NCBI GenBank assembly: GCA_043778625.1
Contig: JAYWFU010000015.1
Span: 1 to 33,865 of the forward strand
Direction: 5' to 3'
DNA length: 33,865 nt
Source: JACMRI01 sp043778625
Lineage (GTDB): Bacteria > Bacteroidota > Bacteroidia > UBA4408
Shown: one piece after another, positions 24,509-32,913 of the stretch
How positions within the stretch are numbered: the first letter of the stretch is position 1
Layout of the letters: every line of letters begins with the position of its first letter
The notes under the pieces: model-generated
What the model was told of the DNA's origin: nothing
The model's database searches: none
The model's input: the letters and a program-made list of their open reading frames with translations, nothing else
Translations under genes and position numbers: made by a program

Positions 24509-25420
24509 ATGTCGATACTTGTAAATGAAGTAACCAAGACCTATGGGGCGCAGCATGCGCTCAATAACATTTCGTTTGCATTATCGCCAGGCGAAGTAGT
24601 GGGTTTCCTTGGGCCTAATGGCGCAGGTAAAAGCACTATGATGAAAATCATTACCTGCTACATACCACCAACCACAGGCACGGTAAGCGTTTGTGGGTTT
24701 GATGTAACCACCCATGCTATTGATGTAAAACGGTTGGTGGGTTATTTGCCCGAACATAATCCATTGTATTTGGATATGTATGTAAAAGAATACTTACAGT
24801 TTACTGCAGGTATGTATGGCATTAATAAACAGGCAGATGTACTCGTAGCATCGTTAGTAGATAGAGTAGGATTAGGGGTAGAGCAGCACAAAAAAATAGG
24901 ACAACTCTCCAAAGGCTACCGCCAACGTGTAGGCCTAGCACAAGCCATGATACACGACCCTAAGGTGTTAATATTAGATGAACCCACTACAGGATTAGAC
25001 CCTAACCAAATAGTAGATATACGTGCCTTAATAAAAGAAATTGGCAAAGAAAAAACCGTAATGCTTAGCTCACACATTATGCAGGAGGTGGAAGCTATTT
25101 GCAACCGTGTTATCATTATTAATAACGGACAAATAGTAGCTAACGACAATGCGCTTAACCTTGCGCGCAACCTTACTTATAAGCAAGTAGTAATAGTAGA
25201 GTTTGATAAAAGTACGAGCAACCAACAACTATTACAACTAGATGGCGTGGGCGAAGTACAAAACGTATCGTCCAGTGTATACAGGCTATTTAGCACAAGC
25301 GATGCCGACTTGCGCGCCACGCTATTTAACTACGCAGTAACCAACAACCTAACCATACTTAGCCAACAAATGGATGAACAAAGCTTGGAGCAGGTGTTTC
25401 AAAAATTAACGAAGAGATAA
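24509..25420 (+). CDS. gldA: Gliding-motility-type ABC transporter ATP-binding subunit
   Basis: A 303-aa ABC ATPase of the GldA type. Walker A is GPNGAGKS (35-42), the signature is LSKGYRQRVGLAQAM, Walker B with the D-loop is VLILDEPTTGLD, and the switch histidine lies in MLSSHIMQEV. The C-terminal 80 residues form the extra domain seen in GldA and related Nod/drug exporters. In gliding Bacteroidota GldA pairs with membrane proteins GldF and GldG; neither is in this window, so the partner is elsewhere or this is a general ABC-2 export ATPase. It lies between serC (19 bases) and eno (23 bases) and is probably co-transcribed with them. Confidence 0.8.
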   Translation: MSILVNEVTKTYGAQHALNNISFALSPGEVVGFLGPNGAGKSTMMKIITCYIPPTTGTVSVCGFDVTTHAIDVKRLVGYLPEHNPLYLDMYVKEYLQFTAGMYGINKQADVLVASLVDRVGLGVEQHKKIGQLSKGYRQRVGLAQAMIHDPKVLILDEPTTGLDPNQIVDIRALIKEIGKEKTVMLSSHIMQEVEAICNRVIIINNGQIVANDNALNLARNLTYKQVVIVEFDKSTSNQQLLQLDGVGEVQNVSSSVYRLFSTSDADLRATLFNYAVTNNLTILSQQMDEQSLEQVFQKLTKR

Positions 25421-25443
25421 ATATATAACAATCCACAAAACTC

Positions 25444-26736
25444 ATGAGCACAATACAACACATTCATGCCCGCCAAATACTCGACTCGCGCGGTAACCCA
25501 ACAGTTGAGGTAGATGTAATAACCGAAAACGGAATTATGGGTACTGCTGCAGTACCTAGTGGCGCAAGCACAGGCGCACACGAAGCTGCCGAACTACGCG
25601 ATGGCGACGCTACCCGCTACATGGGTAAGGGCGTATTGCAAGCCGTAAATAATGTAATGGGCGAAATAGCCAACGAACTAGAGGGCGAAAGCGTATTTGA
25701 CCAAGGCGAAATAGATGCTATGCTAATAGCCTTAGATGGTACTGAAAACAAAAGCCGCCTAGGAGCCAATGCCATACTAGGCGTGTCGTTAGCTGTGGCA
25801 CGTGCCGCAGCGCAAGAGGCGGGCTTACCGTTGTACAATTATGTGGGTGGCGTTAATGCTAACACGTTGCCAGTACCTATGATGAATATTTTAAACGGTG
25901 GTTCGCACGCTGATAACGCCATTGATTTCCAAGAATTTATGGTAATGCCTTGGGGCGCAGATACCTTTAGCGATGCGCTACGCATGGGTACTGAGGTATT
26001 TCATCATCTTAAAAAAATCTTAAAAGACAAAGGCTACAGCACCAACGTAGGCGACGAGGGGGGTTATGCCCCCAACATTCGTAGCAACGAAGAGGCTATT
26101 GAAACCGTGCTACGTGCCATTGAAAGTGCAGGCTACCGCCCTGGCGAAGATATATGGATAGCCATGGACGCTGCTGCTACTGAATTTTACGACGAAAAAA
26201 CAGGATTGTACACATTTAAAAAATCGGACGGCAAACAACTTACATCGCCCGAAATGGTAGACTACTGGGCATCGTGGGTAGCCAAGTATCCCATTATTAG
26301 TATTGAAGATGGCTTGGCCGAGGACGATTGGAGCGCTTGGAAACTAATGACTCAAAAGCTAGGTAACAAACTACAAATAGTGGGTGATGATTTGTTTGTA
26401 ACCAATACTAAACGCCTACAACGTGGTATTAACGAGCAAACGGCTAATTCAATATTAGTAAAAGTAAACCAAATTGGTACACTTACCGAAACTATGAATG
26501 CCGTGCAACTAGCGCAAACCAACGGCTACACAAGCGTAATGAGCCACCGTAGTGGCGAAACGGAGGACACTACTATTGCCGACTTAGCTGTGGCACTTAA
26601 TTGTGGACAAATTAAAACAGGCTCAGCCTCCCGTAGCGACAGAGTAGCTAAATACAACCAACTATTACGTATTGAGGAACTCCTAGGAAGCAATGCCCGC
26701 TTCATTGGTAGAGATTTTAAGTATTTGAATAAATAA
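25444..26736 (+). CDS. eno: Enolase
   Basis: A 430-aa glycolytic enzyme that interconverts 2-phosphoglycerate and phosphoenolpyruvate. It starts TIQHIHARQILDSRGNPTVE, has the substrate-loop segment VPSGASTGAHEA, the middle block GGSHADNAIDFQEFMVMP, the metal-ligand block SIEDGLAEDDW followed by VGDDLFVTN, the catalytic lysine K340 in LVKVNQIGT, and the diagnostic signature SHRSGETEDTTIADLAVAL. All active-site residues are present and the length is standard. It is 23 bases after the GldA-type gene. A 132-base gap that holds a large nested palindrome follows before yggS. Confidence 0.98.
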   Translation: MSTIQHIHARQILDSRGNPTVEVDVITENGIMGTAAVPSGASTGAHEAAELRDGDATRYMGKGVLQAVNNVMGEIANELEGESVFDQGEIDAMLIALDGTENKSRLGANAILGVSLAVARAAAQEAGLPLYNYVGGVNANTLPVPMMNILNGGSHADNAIDFQEFMVMPWGADTFSDALRMGTEVFHHLKKILKDKGYSTNVGDEGGYAPNIRSNEEAIETVLRAIESAGYRPGEDIWIAMDAAATEFYDEKTGLYTFKKSDGKQLTSPEMVDYWASWVAKYPIISIEDGLAEDDWSAWKLMTQKLGNKLQIVGDDLFVTNTKRLQRGINEQTANSILVKVNQIGTLTETMNAVQLAQTNGYTSVMSHRSGETEDTTIADLAVALNCGQIKTGSASRSDRVAKYNQLLRIEELLGSNARFIGRDFKYLNK

Positions 26737-26754
26737 GTTAATACACTATTCACG

Positions 26755-26827
26755 TTCCGCCTTGGTTCGTGCTCTCACGAAACAATAGCGTATTAGTTGT
26801 TTCGTGAGAGCACGAGCCAAGGCGGAA
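26755..26827. repeat. Nested inverted repeat (31-base arms) between eno and yggS
   Basis: The left arm is 26755-26785 and the right arm 26797-26827. They are complementary at 30 of 31 positions, the exception being a G-T wobble, and the loop is 11 bases (26786-26796). Within each arm there is a smaller dyad: TTCGTG-CTCT-CACGAA (26766-26781) in the left arm and TTCGTG-AGAG-CACGAG (26801-26816) in the right. The element can therefore fold either as one long hairpin or as an 11-base basal stem with two side hairpins. It is not followed by a T-run on either strand, so it is not a standard terminator. No second copy was noticed in this window. Confidence 0.85.
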
Positions 26828-26868
26828 GTTTATAAAAATAATTAGCGAAAAACTTTTAGATACACACC

Positions 26869-27513
26869 ATGTCAGTAACCACACAATTAGTAGCGTTAAA
26901 AAACAACTTACCCGCCCACGTAAGTTTAATAGCCGTAAGCAAAACCAAATCTGTTGCGTTGTTGCAAGAGGCATATAACGCAGGTCAACGTATGTTTGGC
27001 GAAAACTACATACAAGAACTAACAGAAAAACAACCGCTCTTGCCTACCGATATTCAGTGGCATTTTATTGGGCATTTGCAAAGCAATAAGGTTAAGTATA
27101 TTGCTCCATTTGTACACACCATTCAAAGTGTGGATAGCGAAAAATTATTGATAGAAATAAATAAACAAGCACAAAAAAACAACCGTACTATACAGTGTTA
27201 TTTGCAACTACATATAGCGCAAGAAGAAACTAAATTCGGGTTAGATTACGCTCAAGCACTCGAAATACTTGCCAATGCTAATAAATACCCTAACATAGTA
27301 ATTACAGGATTAATGGCTATGGGTAGTAATACCACTAACCAAGTACAACTACGGAATGAATTTACACAGTTAAATGATTTTTACATAGCGCAACAACAAC
27401 ACTATTCAACACTACAAAACTTGTGTGTGGGCATGAGTGCCGATTATGCCTTAGCTATTGCCTGCGGCAGCACTATGATACGTATTGGTAGCGGTATTTT
27501 TGGGAATAGGTAG
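26869..27513 (+). CDS. yggS: YggS-family pyridoxal phosphate homeostasis protein
   Basis: A 214-aa cytosolic protein of the alanine-racemase-like barrel fold that binds PLP without known catalysis and keeps free PLP and amino-acid pools balanced. The PLP lysine is K25 in LIAVSKTK. Other family blocks are MFGENYIQE, WHFIGHLQSNKVK and the C-terminal phosphate-binding GSTMIRIGSGIFG. The length is slightly short of the usual 220-235 aa but complete. It lies downstream of eno across the palindromic repeat and ends exactly at a strong hairpin (27514-27559). Confidence 0.93.
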   Translation: MSVTTQLVALKNNLPAHVSLIAVSKTKSVALLQEAYNAGQRMFGENYIQELTEKQPLLPTDIQWHFIGHLQSNKVKYIAPFVHTIQSVDSEKLLIEINKQAQKNNRTIQCYLQLHIAQEETKFGLDYAQALEILANANKYPNIVITGLMAMGSNTTNQVQLRNEFTQLNDFYIAQQQHYSTLQNLCVGMSADYALAIACGSTMIRIGSGIFGNR

Positions 27514-27559
27514 TTATAAAAAAAGCCACATAATTAATATTATATGGCTTTTTTTATAA
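27514..27559. terminator. Bidirectional intrinsic terminator between yggS and the adhesin gene
   Basis: Arms at 27514-27528 and 27545-27559 are perfectly complementary over 15 bases. After one C-A mismatch the pairing continues for five more pairs round a TAAT loop. The seven A's on one side and seven T's on the other give a U-run in both directions. It directly follows the yggS stop codon and lies 52 bases beyond the stop of the convergent adhesin gene, so it can serve both. Confidence 0.85.
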
Positions 27560-27611
27560 CTTAATCTTAAGCTTAACTCTCTAAGAGCGTTCAAATAACT
27601 TTATTTATTAT

Positions 27612-30600
27612 TTACTCCTTTACAAAACGTTTAGTTACTTGTTCTTTATTGGTTTGTAATGTTATAAAATAAACACCCGTGGTTAAGTTACTTACATCAA
27701 TACTTTGGTTATAAGTACCCACAGCACTTTCGGTAGCGGTGTACATTAACTTAGCACCAATAAGGCTTGTAATAGTTAATTGTAGTAGTGTAGCGTAATT
27801 TAATTCAACGGCTACTATTAGCTTATCTTTGGTAGGGTTAGGGTATACGTTGTATACATTATTACCTACACGGTTAGCTAACGCTGTTGTTTGTGTTAGC
27901 GTTACACTATCTTTTTTAACACACCCATTTGCATCAGTAACAGTAACTACATATTTACCTATACCCACTCCAGTAATTGATGCAGTTGTTTGCACGGGGC
28001 TAGTAGTCCAATTATACGTGTATGGACCAGCTCCGCCACTTACAATAACTCCTACGGCACCGTCAGTACAAACACCACACGAAGGATCGGTTTTTGTTTT
28101 ATTAATACTTATGGCAGTGCTTTGTGTTATTGTTGTTGGTTTTGAACCTACGCAACCATTAGCATCGGTTACTGTGCAGGTGTAAGTAAATGCAGGCAAA
28201 TTACTTATTGTAGAGGTAGTTTGTGCGGTAGGAGTAGTGTTCCAACTATAGCTGTAAGGGGCTGTACCGCCTGTACCAGTAATGGTTGCCGAGCCTGTAG
28301 CCGCTCCAAAACACAATACGTTTGATTTGGTAACATTGCCACTTACTGCAGCAAGCTGTGCTACCGTAGCAATAGCTGTAGTGGCGCAGTTGTTAGCATC
28401 GGTAACTGTACAGGTGTAAGTGCCTGCCATTAAGTTAGTTGCTGTGGTTGTAGTTTGTACGGGACTAGTTGTCCAACTATAAGCGTAAGGCGCTAAGCCG
28501 CCTGTAACACCAACGGTTGCTGTGCCAGTAGTGCCTCCGTTACACACAATTGCAGTTGTGTTAGTAATACTTGCCACTGCGCCCGATGGGTTAGTTACTA
28601 TAGCCACAGTAGTTCCCTTGCAACCATTGGCGTCGGTTACCGTACATGTATAAGTACCTGCCGTTACCCCTGTTGCATTAGCTATATTTTGAGCGGGGCT
28701 AGTGTTCCAACTGTAGTTTAATGTACCCGTGCCTCCAGTACCCGTAGCGGTTAGTGTACCTGTGGGCGTAGTACATGCTGAGTTGGTTGATGTAGCTGTT
28801 ACACTAACCAAAGTACTAGGCTCGCCTATAGTTACACTAGCAGTTGATGTACAACTATTAACATCGGTTACAGTAGCAGTGTAGGTACCTGCCGCTAAGT
28901 TTATTGCAGTACTAGTGGTTTGTACTGGTGTGGTATTCCAACTATAACTGTATGCGCCCGAACCTCCTGTGGCGGTAGCCGTGGCAGTTCCGCTTGTGTC
29001 GCCTTTGCACAGCGCATTGGTAAAGGTAGCAGAAGCTACTAACACAGTAGGGTCAGTAATAGTAGTGGTGGTAGTGGCCACACAACCGTTAGAGTCAGTA
29101 GTAGTTAAAATGTAGGTGCCAGCTGCTAATCCATTTGCAAAAGCCGTAGTTTGTACGGGAGTAGTGTTCCAACTATAAGTATAAGGTGGTGTTCCGCCAG
29201 GGTTTTCGGCAGCAGCCGTGCCAGTAGCCGTACCGTTACAGTATGCTGGCGATGGTGTTATTGACGGCGATAATAAAGGTGGTTCGGTAATAGTAACCAT
29301 CGAAGTATCTACACAACCATTAGCATCGGTAACGGTAGCGGTGTAGAACCCTGCTACCAAGCCAGTAGCGTTAGCTGTGGTTTGTACTGGCGAACTATTC
29401 CAAGAGTAAGTATATGCACTTGTACCACCTCCTGCGCTTACTATTGCAGCACCTGTTGTACCGTTTTTACACAATACGTTTGAGGTTACTGTTCCATTAG
29501 TTGTTAATGCCATCGAAGGTTCTGTAATAGTTACTTGTGTAGTGGTTACACAATTTTTAGCATCAGTAACAGTAGCGGTATACACTCCTATTGGTAAGTT
29601 ACTAGCCGTAGCCGTAGTTTGTACGGGGGTACTATTCCAATTATAAGTATAACCAGTTGTTCCGCCGCTTACAATAGCGGTAGCCGTACCAGAGTTATCT
29701 CCCTTACATAGTACGTTAGTTTGTGTATTAGTAGCCCCCAATACTGCAGGTTCGGTTATGTTGGCCATTGCTGTAGTTACGCAACTGTTAGCATCGGTTA
29801 CGGTTACGGTGTATACGCCTGCAGGCAAGCTAGTGGCTATTGCGGTTGTTTGGATAGGCATAGTGTTCCAGCTATAAGTGTAACCACTTGTACCACCATT
29901 AACCGATGCTGTGGCAGTACCGTTAGCTCCTCCGTTACACGATACGTTAGTGCGTGTTGTTGAGGCATTAAGTGGCAATGGTTCTGTAATAATTATTGAG
30001 TTTGATTTGGTGCAACCATTAGCATCAGTAACTAGTACACTATAAGTATTAGGTGTTAAGCCTGTTGCAGTGGCAGCAGTACCACCCGCAGGCGACCACA
30101 TATAGGTGTAAGGTGCAGTGCCTCCTACCACAGTAGCAGTAGCAGTACCATTATTTATGCCATTGCAGGTTGAGTTGGTTTTGGTTAAGTTTACATTGGT
30201 TATGGCACTTGTAGTTACGCTTAAAGTGGCGGGTAAGCTTGCTCCGCAGGCATCGTTAGCGGTAACTGTTATGTTTCCGCCTGTTGCGCCTGCTGTAGCA
30301 GTAATTGATGCAGTGGTTGATGATCCAACCCAGCCCGAAGGCAACGTCCAAGTATAACTGGTGGCTCCAGTAACCGCTGTTGCCGAATAAGTATTGTTAG
30401 TGCTATTAACACACACCGTTACATTACCAGTAATAGAAGTTGGGGCAGGCAGGGTGGTACATTTATTTACTGTTAAGTTAGAATTGTAAATATTATCCCC
30501 AGCATTAGTTCCGCTTGAATTACTACCGTTAAACGCACCATAAAAAGTAACTGTAGTGGCAGTGGGGGCTGTCCAGTCAAAAGTCCAAGTTTTAGTACCT

Positions 30601-31013
30601 CCCACAGCACTTGTTCCACCTGAAGTGTGTGTAATATACTTAGCCGAACCAATAAGTTGAGTTTGAATAGTATTGGTAGCGATAAGCGTACCTAACAATG
30701 TACCCGATGCGTTTTGTGGCGAAATTTCAAACCCAAATTTTGTGCACCCAGTTTGTGTAGCCGTAGCAGTAATTGTATAAGTGGTACCAGGTATGTAACC
30801 TCCTGCGGGTATGTTAGAGGTTATCCAACCCGTTTGCGTTGATGCCGTACCTGCATGGCAACTAGTACAAGTGCTGCCATCGCCCGGCGAACCTGTTTTT
30901 GAAGTTGGTGCACCTGATGAAAAAGAATGCGCATCGTTACTAGAAATACTTGATGCCATAAAAAACACAGTACCTATTACTAGTGCCGAAATAATGCTTT
31001 TGCGTGTATTCAT
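27612..31013 (-). CDS. Secreted SprB-repeat adhesin with CxxCH N-terminal domain and T9SS sorting domain
   Basis: A 1133-aa exported protein. Residues 1-25 form a signal peptide (KSIISALVIGTVFFMASS). Residues about 30-185 match the Bacteroidota 'choice-of-anchor V' type of domain, with CTSCH at 49-53 and further cysteines at 90 and 185. Residues about 188-268 form a PKD/Ig-like domain (TYTWTLPSGWVGSS-type core). Ten SprB-like repeats of about 77 residues occupy 269-1042, each with paired cysteines and the core YSWNTTPVQTT ... GTYTATVTDANGC. The last 80 residues (VYPNPTKDKLIV ... VTKRFVKE) are a type A T9SS sorting domain. It is expected on the cell surface for adhesion or gliding. No T9SS machinery genes are in the window. 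The ATG at 31013 is preceded by a -7 box, and a bidirectional terminator follows. Confidence 0.9.
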   Translation of the reverse strand: MNTRKSIISALVIGTVFFMASSISSNDAHSFSSGAPTSKTGSPGDGSTCTSCHAGTASTQTGWITSNIPAGGYIPGTTYTITATATQTGCTKFGFEISPQNASGTLLGTLIATNTIQTQLIGSAKYITHTSGGTSAVGGTKTWTFDWTAPTATTVTFYGAFNGSNSSGTNAGDNIYNSNLTVNKCTTLPAPTSITGNVTVCVNSTNNTYSATAVTGATSYTWTLPSGWVGSSTTASITATAGATGGNITVTANDACGASLPATLSVTTSAITNVNLTKTNSTCNGINNGTATATVVGGTAPYTYMWSPAGGTAATATGLTPNTYSVLVTDANGCTKSNSIIITEPLPLNASTTRTNVSCNGGANGTATASVNGGTSGYTYSWNTMPIQTTAIATSLPAGVYTVTVTDANSCVTTAMANITEPAVLGATNTQTNVLCKGDNSGTATAIVSGGTTGYTYNWNSTPVQTTATASNLPIGVYTATVTDAKNCVTTTQVTITEPSMALTTNGTVTSNVLCKNGTTGAAIVSAGGGTSAYTYSWNSSPVQTTANATGLVAGFYTATVTDANGCVDTSMVTITEPPLLSPSITPSPAYCNGTATGTAAAENPGGTPPYTYSWNTTPVQTTAFANGLAAGTYILTTTDSNGCVATTTTTITDPTVLVASATFTNALCKGDTSGTATATATGGSGAYSYSWNTTPVQTTSTAINLAAGTYTATVTDVNSCTSTASVTIGEPSTLVSVTATSTNSACTTPTGTLTATGTGGTGTLNYSWNTSPAQNIANATGVTAGTYTCTVTDANGCKGTTVAIVTNPSGAVASITNTTAIVCNGGTTGTATVGVTGGLAPYAYSWTTSPVQTTTTATNLMAGTYTCTVTDANNCATTAIATVAQLAAVSGNVTKSNVLCFGAATGSATITGTGGTAPYSYSWNTTPTAQTTSTISNLPAFTYTCTVTDANGCVGSKPTTITQSTAISINKTKTDPSCGVCTDGAVGVIVSGGAGPYTYNWTTSPVQTTASITGVGIGKYVVTVTDANGCVKKDSVTLTQTTALANRVGNNVYNVYPNPTKDKLIVAVELNYATLLQLTITSLIGAKLMYTATESAVGTYNQSIDVSNLTTGVYFITLQTNKEQVTKRFVKE
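27888..30209 (-). repeat. Ten tandem SprB-like coding repeats
   Basis: These are protein-level repeats of about 231 bases each within the adhesin gene. They are diverged at DNA level but keep the pattern cysteine ... GTATA ... GGT ... YSWNTTPVQTT ... L-AGTYT-TVTDANGC ... ITEP. Repeat 7 (about 770-806 onwards) has the most changed core (NYSWNTSPAQNI) and repeat 1 lacks the NTTPVQTT core (YMWSPAGGTAAT), so the array is oldest at the ends and most alike in the middle. Confidence 0.85.
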
Positions 31014-31061
31014 TGTTGAGTTTTAATAGTTTTTATTGTATAAACAAATAATTTTTACACA

Positions 31062-31069
31062 CAAATATA
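31062..31069 (-). promoter_or_regulatory. Candidate -7 element for the adhesin gene
   Basis: TATATTTG on the minus strand fits the -7 consensus exactly. A TTTG lies only 14 bases upstream, shorter than the usual spacing, so the -33 element is uncertain. The predicted start near 31055 gives a leader of about 40 bases to the ATG at 31013. Confidence 0.45.
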
Positions 31070-31114
31070 TACCTTTTTACTTGCAAAATACACGGCTTTA
31101 CTTTTAACTAAAAA

Positions 31115-31149
31115 TTTGTTTTAAAAAAAGCGCAAATGAAGTACTTTCG
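31115..31149 (+). promoter_or_regulatory. Possible promoter of the ftcD-fchA gene
   Basis: TTTG at 31115-31118, 23 bases, then TACTTTCG at 31142-31149. The spacing is at the long end of what the phylum uses and the -7 box has C for T. The leader to the ATG at 31197 would be about 40 bases. Tentative. Confidence 0.3.
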
Positions 31150-31196
31150 TCATTAATAATATACGCTTTACTAAATTCTTAAAATAATAATAACCC

Positions 31197-32879
31197 ATGC
31201 AACTTATTGAATGTGTACCTAATTTTTCGGAAGGAAACGACCTTACTATCATCAAACAAATAACCAACGCTATTGAAAGTGTGGAGGGTATTAAATTATT
31301 AAACGTTGATGCTGGTAAGGCTACTAACCGCACCGTTGTTACGTTTGTTGGTGCCCCTGCACAAGTAATTGAAGCGGCATTTAGAGGCATAACAAAAGCC
31401 AAAGAGTTAATAAACATGAGTACCCACAAGGGCGAACACCCACGCATGGGCGCTACCGATGTGTGCCCGCTCATACCCATTGCTAACATTACCATGGAAG
31501 AAACGGCAAGCTATGCTAAACAATTGGCGGCTCGTGTAGGCAATGAGCTAAATGTTGCGGTGTATTTGTACGAAGCTGCTCAACCCAAAACGGAGCGCAA
31601 TAATTTATCAATAATTAGAGGGGGAGAGTACGAGGGCTTTTTTAAAAAAATAAAATTACCTGAATGGAAACCCGATCTTGGCCCAACCGAACACCATGTT
31701 ACGGCAGGTAGTACAGTTATTGGTGCGCGCGATTTTTTAGTGGCATTTAACATTAACCTAAACACTACATCAGTCCGTAAAGCTAACAGCATAGCGTTTG
31801 ATGTGCGTGAGGCGGGGCGTGTAAAGCGGGAAGGCAACCCCATTACAGGCAAAATTATTACTGACAAAAATGGTAAAGCTGTAAATACACCGGGTACATT
31901 AAAATCAGTTAAAGCCATAGGTTGGTTTATTGAAGAGTATGGCGTGGCACAAATATCAATGAATTTAACCAACGTTAATGTAACGCCTGTGCACGTAGCG
32001 TTTGACGAGGTGTGCAACAAAGCCCAAGCGCGCGGCATACGTGTAACAGGGTCGGAATTAGTAGGTGTTATTCCGTTAAAATGTTTGTTAGATGCAGGAA
32101 AATATTTCTTAGAAAAACAACAACGTAGCACAGGAGTAAGCGAACAAGAATTGATAAAAATTGCCGTAAAAAGTATGGGGTTAGATGAACTTGCGCCATT
32201 TAATGCTAACGACCGCATTATTGAATATATGCTCAACGCCAATAAAAACAACCCATTGGTACGTATGAATTTAGTAGAGTTTGCTAACGAAACCGCAAGC
32301 GAAAGCCCTGCGCCAGGTGGAGGCTCAATAGCGGCTTACATGGGTGCATTAGCCGCATCGTTAGGGGCAATGGTAGCCAACCTATCAAGCCACAAAGCGG
32401 GCTGGGACGAACGTTGGAAAGAATTTAGCGACTATGCCTTGCAAGGGCAACAACTCAAAGATAAATTATTAAACCTTGTGGACGAAGACACTAACTCGTT
32501 TAATGAAATAATGAATGCCTTTGCGTTACCCAAAAATTCTGACGAAGAAAAGCTAACCCGTAAGCAAGCCATACAAGCTGCCACCAAGCAGGCTATTGAA
32601 GTACCTATGGAAACCCTTAAAGCATCGTATGCTACATTTGCATTAGCCGAAGCTATGATAAAAATGGGTAACCCCAATTCGGTAACCGATGCTGGTGTAG
32701 CTGTACTTGCAGCACGCGCTGCGGTTATTGGTGCTTACTTTAATATTAAGGTAAATGCGGGTTCGTTTGATGATAAACAATTTGTAAACGCTATGATAGC
32801 TGAGGCTAGTAACTACGTAGCCTTAGCTAAAGCCAAAGAGGTAGAACTAACAGAACTCGTAGATGCTAAAATTTCGTAG
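31197..32879 (+). CDS. ftcD: Bifunctional glutamate formimidoyltransferase / formimidoyl-THF cyclodeaminase
   Basis: A 560-aa fusion. Residues about 1-330 are glutamate formimidoyltransferase (QLIECVPNFSEGNDL, KGEHPRMGATDVCPLIP with the catalytic-region histidines, and AFNINLNTTSVRKANSIAFD), which transfers the formimidoyl group from formimidoylglutamate to tetrahydrofolate. Residues about 360-555 are the cyclodeaminase (SESPAPGGGSIAAYMGALAASLGAM, then GNPNSVTDAGVAVLAARAA), which releases ammonia to give methenyl-THF. This is the last step of one histidine degradation route. No hutH, hutU or hutI lies nearby, so the pathway genes are scattered or the enzyme is used for one-carbon supply. Both domains look intact. 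It has a probable promoter in the 183-base gap after the adhesin gene. Confidence 0.95.
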   Translation: MQLIECVPNFSEGNDLTIIKQITNAIESVEGIKLLNVDAGKATNRTVVTFVGAPAQVIEAAFRGITKAKELINMSTHKGEHPRMGATDVCPLIPIANITMEETASYAKQLAARVGNELNVAVYLYEAAQPKTERNNLSIIRGGEYEGFFKKIKLPEWKPDLGPTEHHVTAGSTVIGARDFLVAFNINLNTTSVRKANSIAFDVREAGRVKREGNPITGKIITDKNGKAVNTPGTLKSVKAIGWFIEEYGVAQISMNLTNVNVTPVHVAFDEVCNKAQARGIRVTGSELVGVIPLKCLLDAGKYFLEKQQRSTGVSEQELIKIAVKSMGLDELAPFNANDRIIEYMLNANKNNPLVRMNLVEFANETASESPAPGGGSIAAYMGALAASLGAMVANLSSHKAGWDERWKEFSDYALQGQQLKDKLLNLVDEDTNSFNEIMNAFALPKNSDEEKLTRKQAIQAATKQAIEVPMETLKASYATFALAEAMIKMGNPNSVTDAGVAVLAARAAVIGAYFNIKVNAGSFDDKQFVNAMIAEASNYVALAKAKEVELTELVDAKIS

Positions 32880-32882
32880 TAA

Positions 32883-32913
32883 CCAGTTATTAATTAATTG
32901 GCATACTTTTTTT
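32883..32913 (+). terminator. Possible terminator of ftcD-fchA
   Basis: A 19-base dyad at 32883-32901 (seven pairs, one G-T wobble, 5-base loop) is followed after five bases by seven T's (32907-32913). The stem is AT-rich and the T-run is slightly distant, so the call is weak. It reaches the stop codon of the convergent glycosyltransferase gene. Confidence 0.35.

Noticed and set aside
24509..25420. The GldA-type gene as proof that the organism glides
   Set aside because: gldF, gldG and the T9SS motor genes are not in the window, and GldA-like ATPases also occur in non-gliding species.
26755..26827. The eno-yggS palindrome as a simple terminator of eno
   Set aside because: There is no T-run after the stem on either strand, and the nested hairpins are not needed for termination; it is reported as a repeat instead.
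27888..30209. Regular spacing of similar sequences suggesting a CRISPR array or tandem DNA repeat
   Set aside because: The units are about 231 bases, diverged, in frame and part of a coding repeat; there are no short identical repeats with unique spacers and no cas genes.
31580..32251. A 223-codon open frame on the minus strand inside the ftcD fusion
   Set aside because: Antisense to a well-conserved enzyme, rich in Ser/Pro/Leu as expected from mirror codons, with no recognisable domain.
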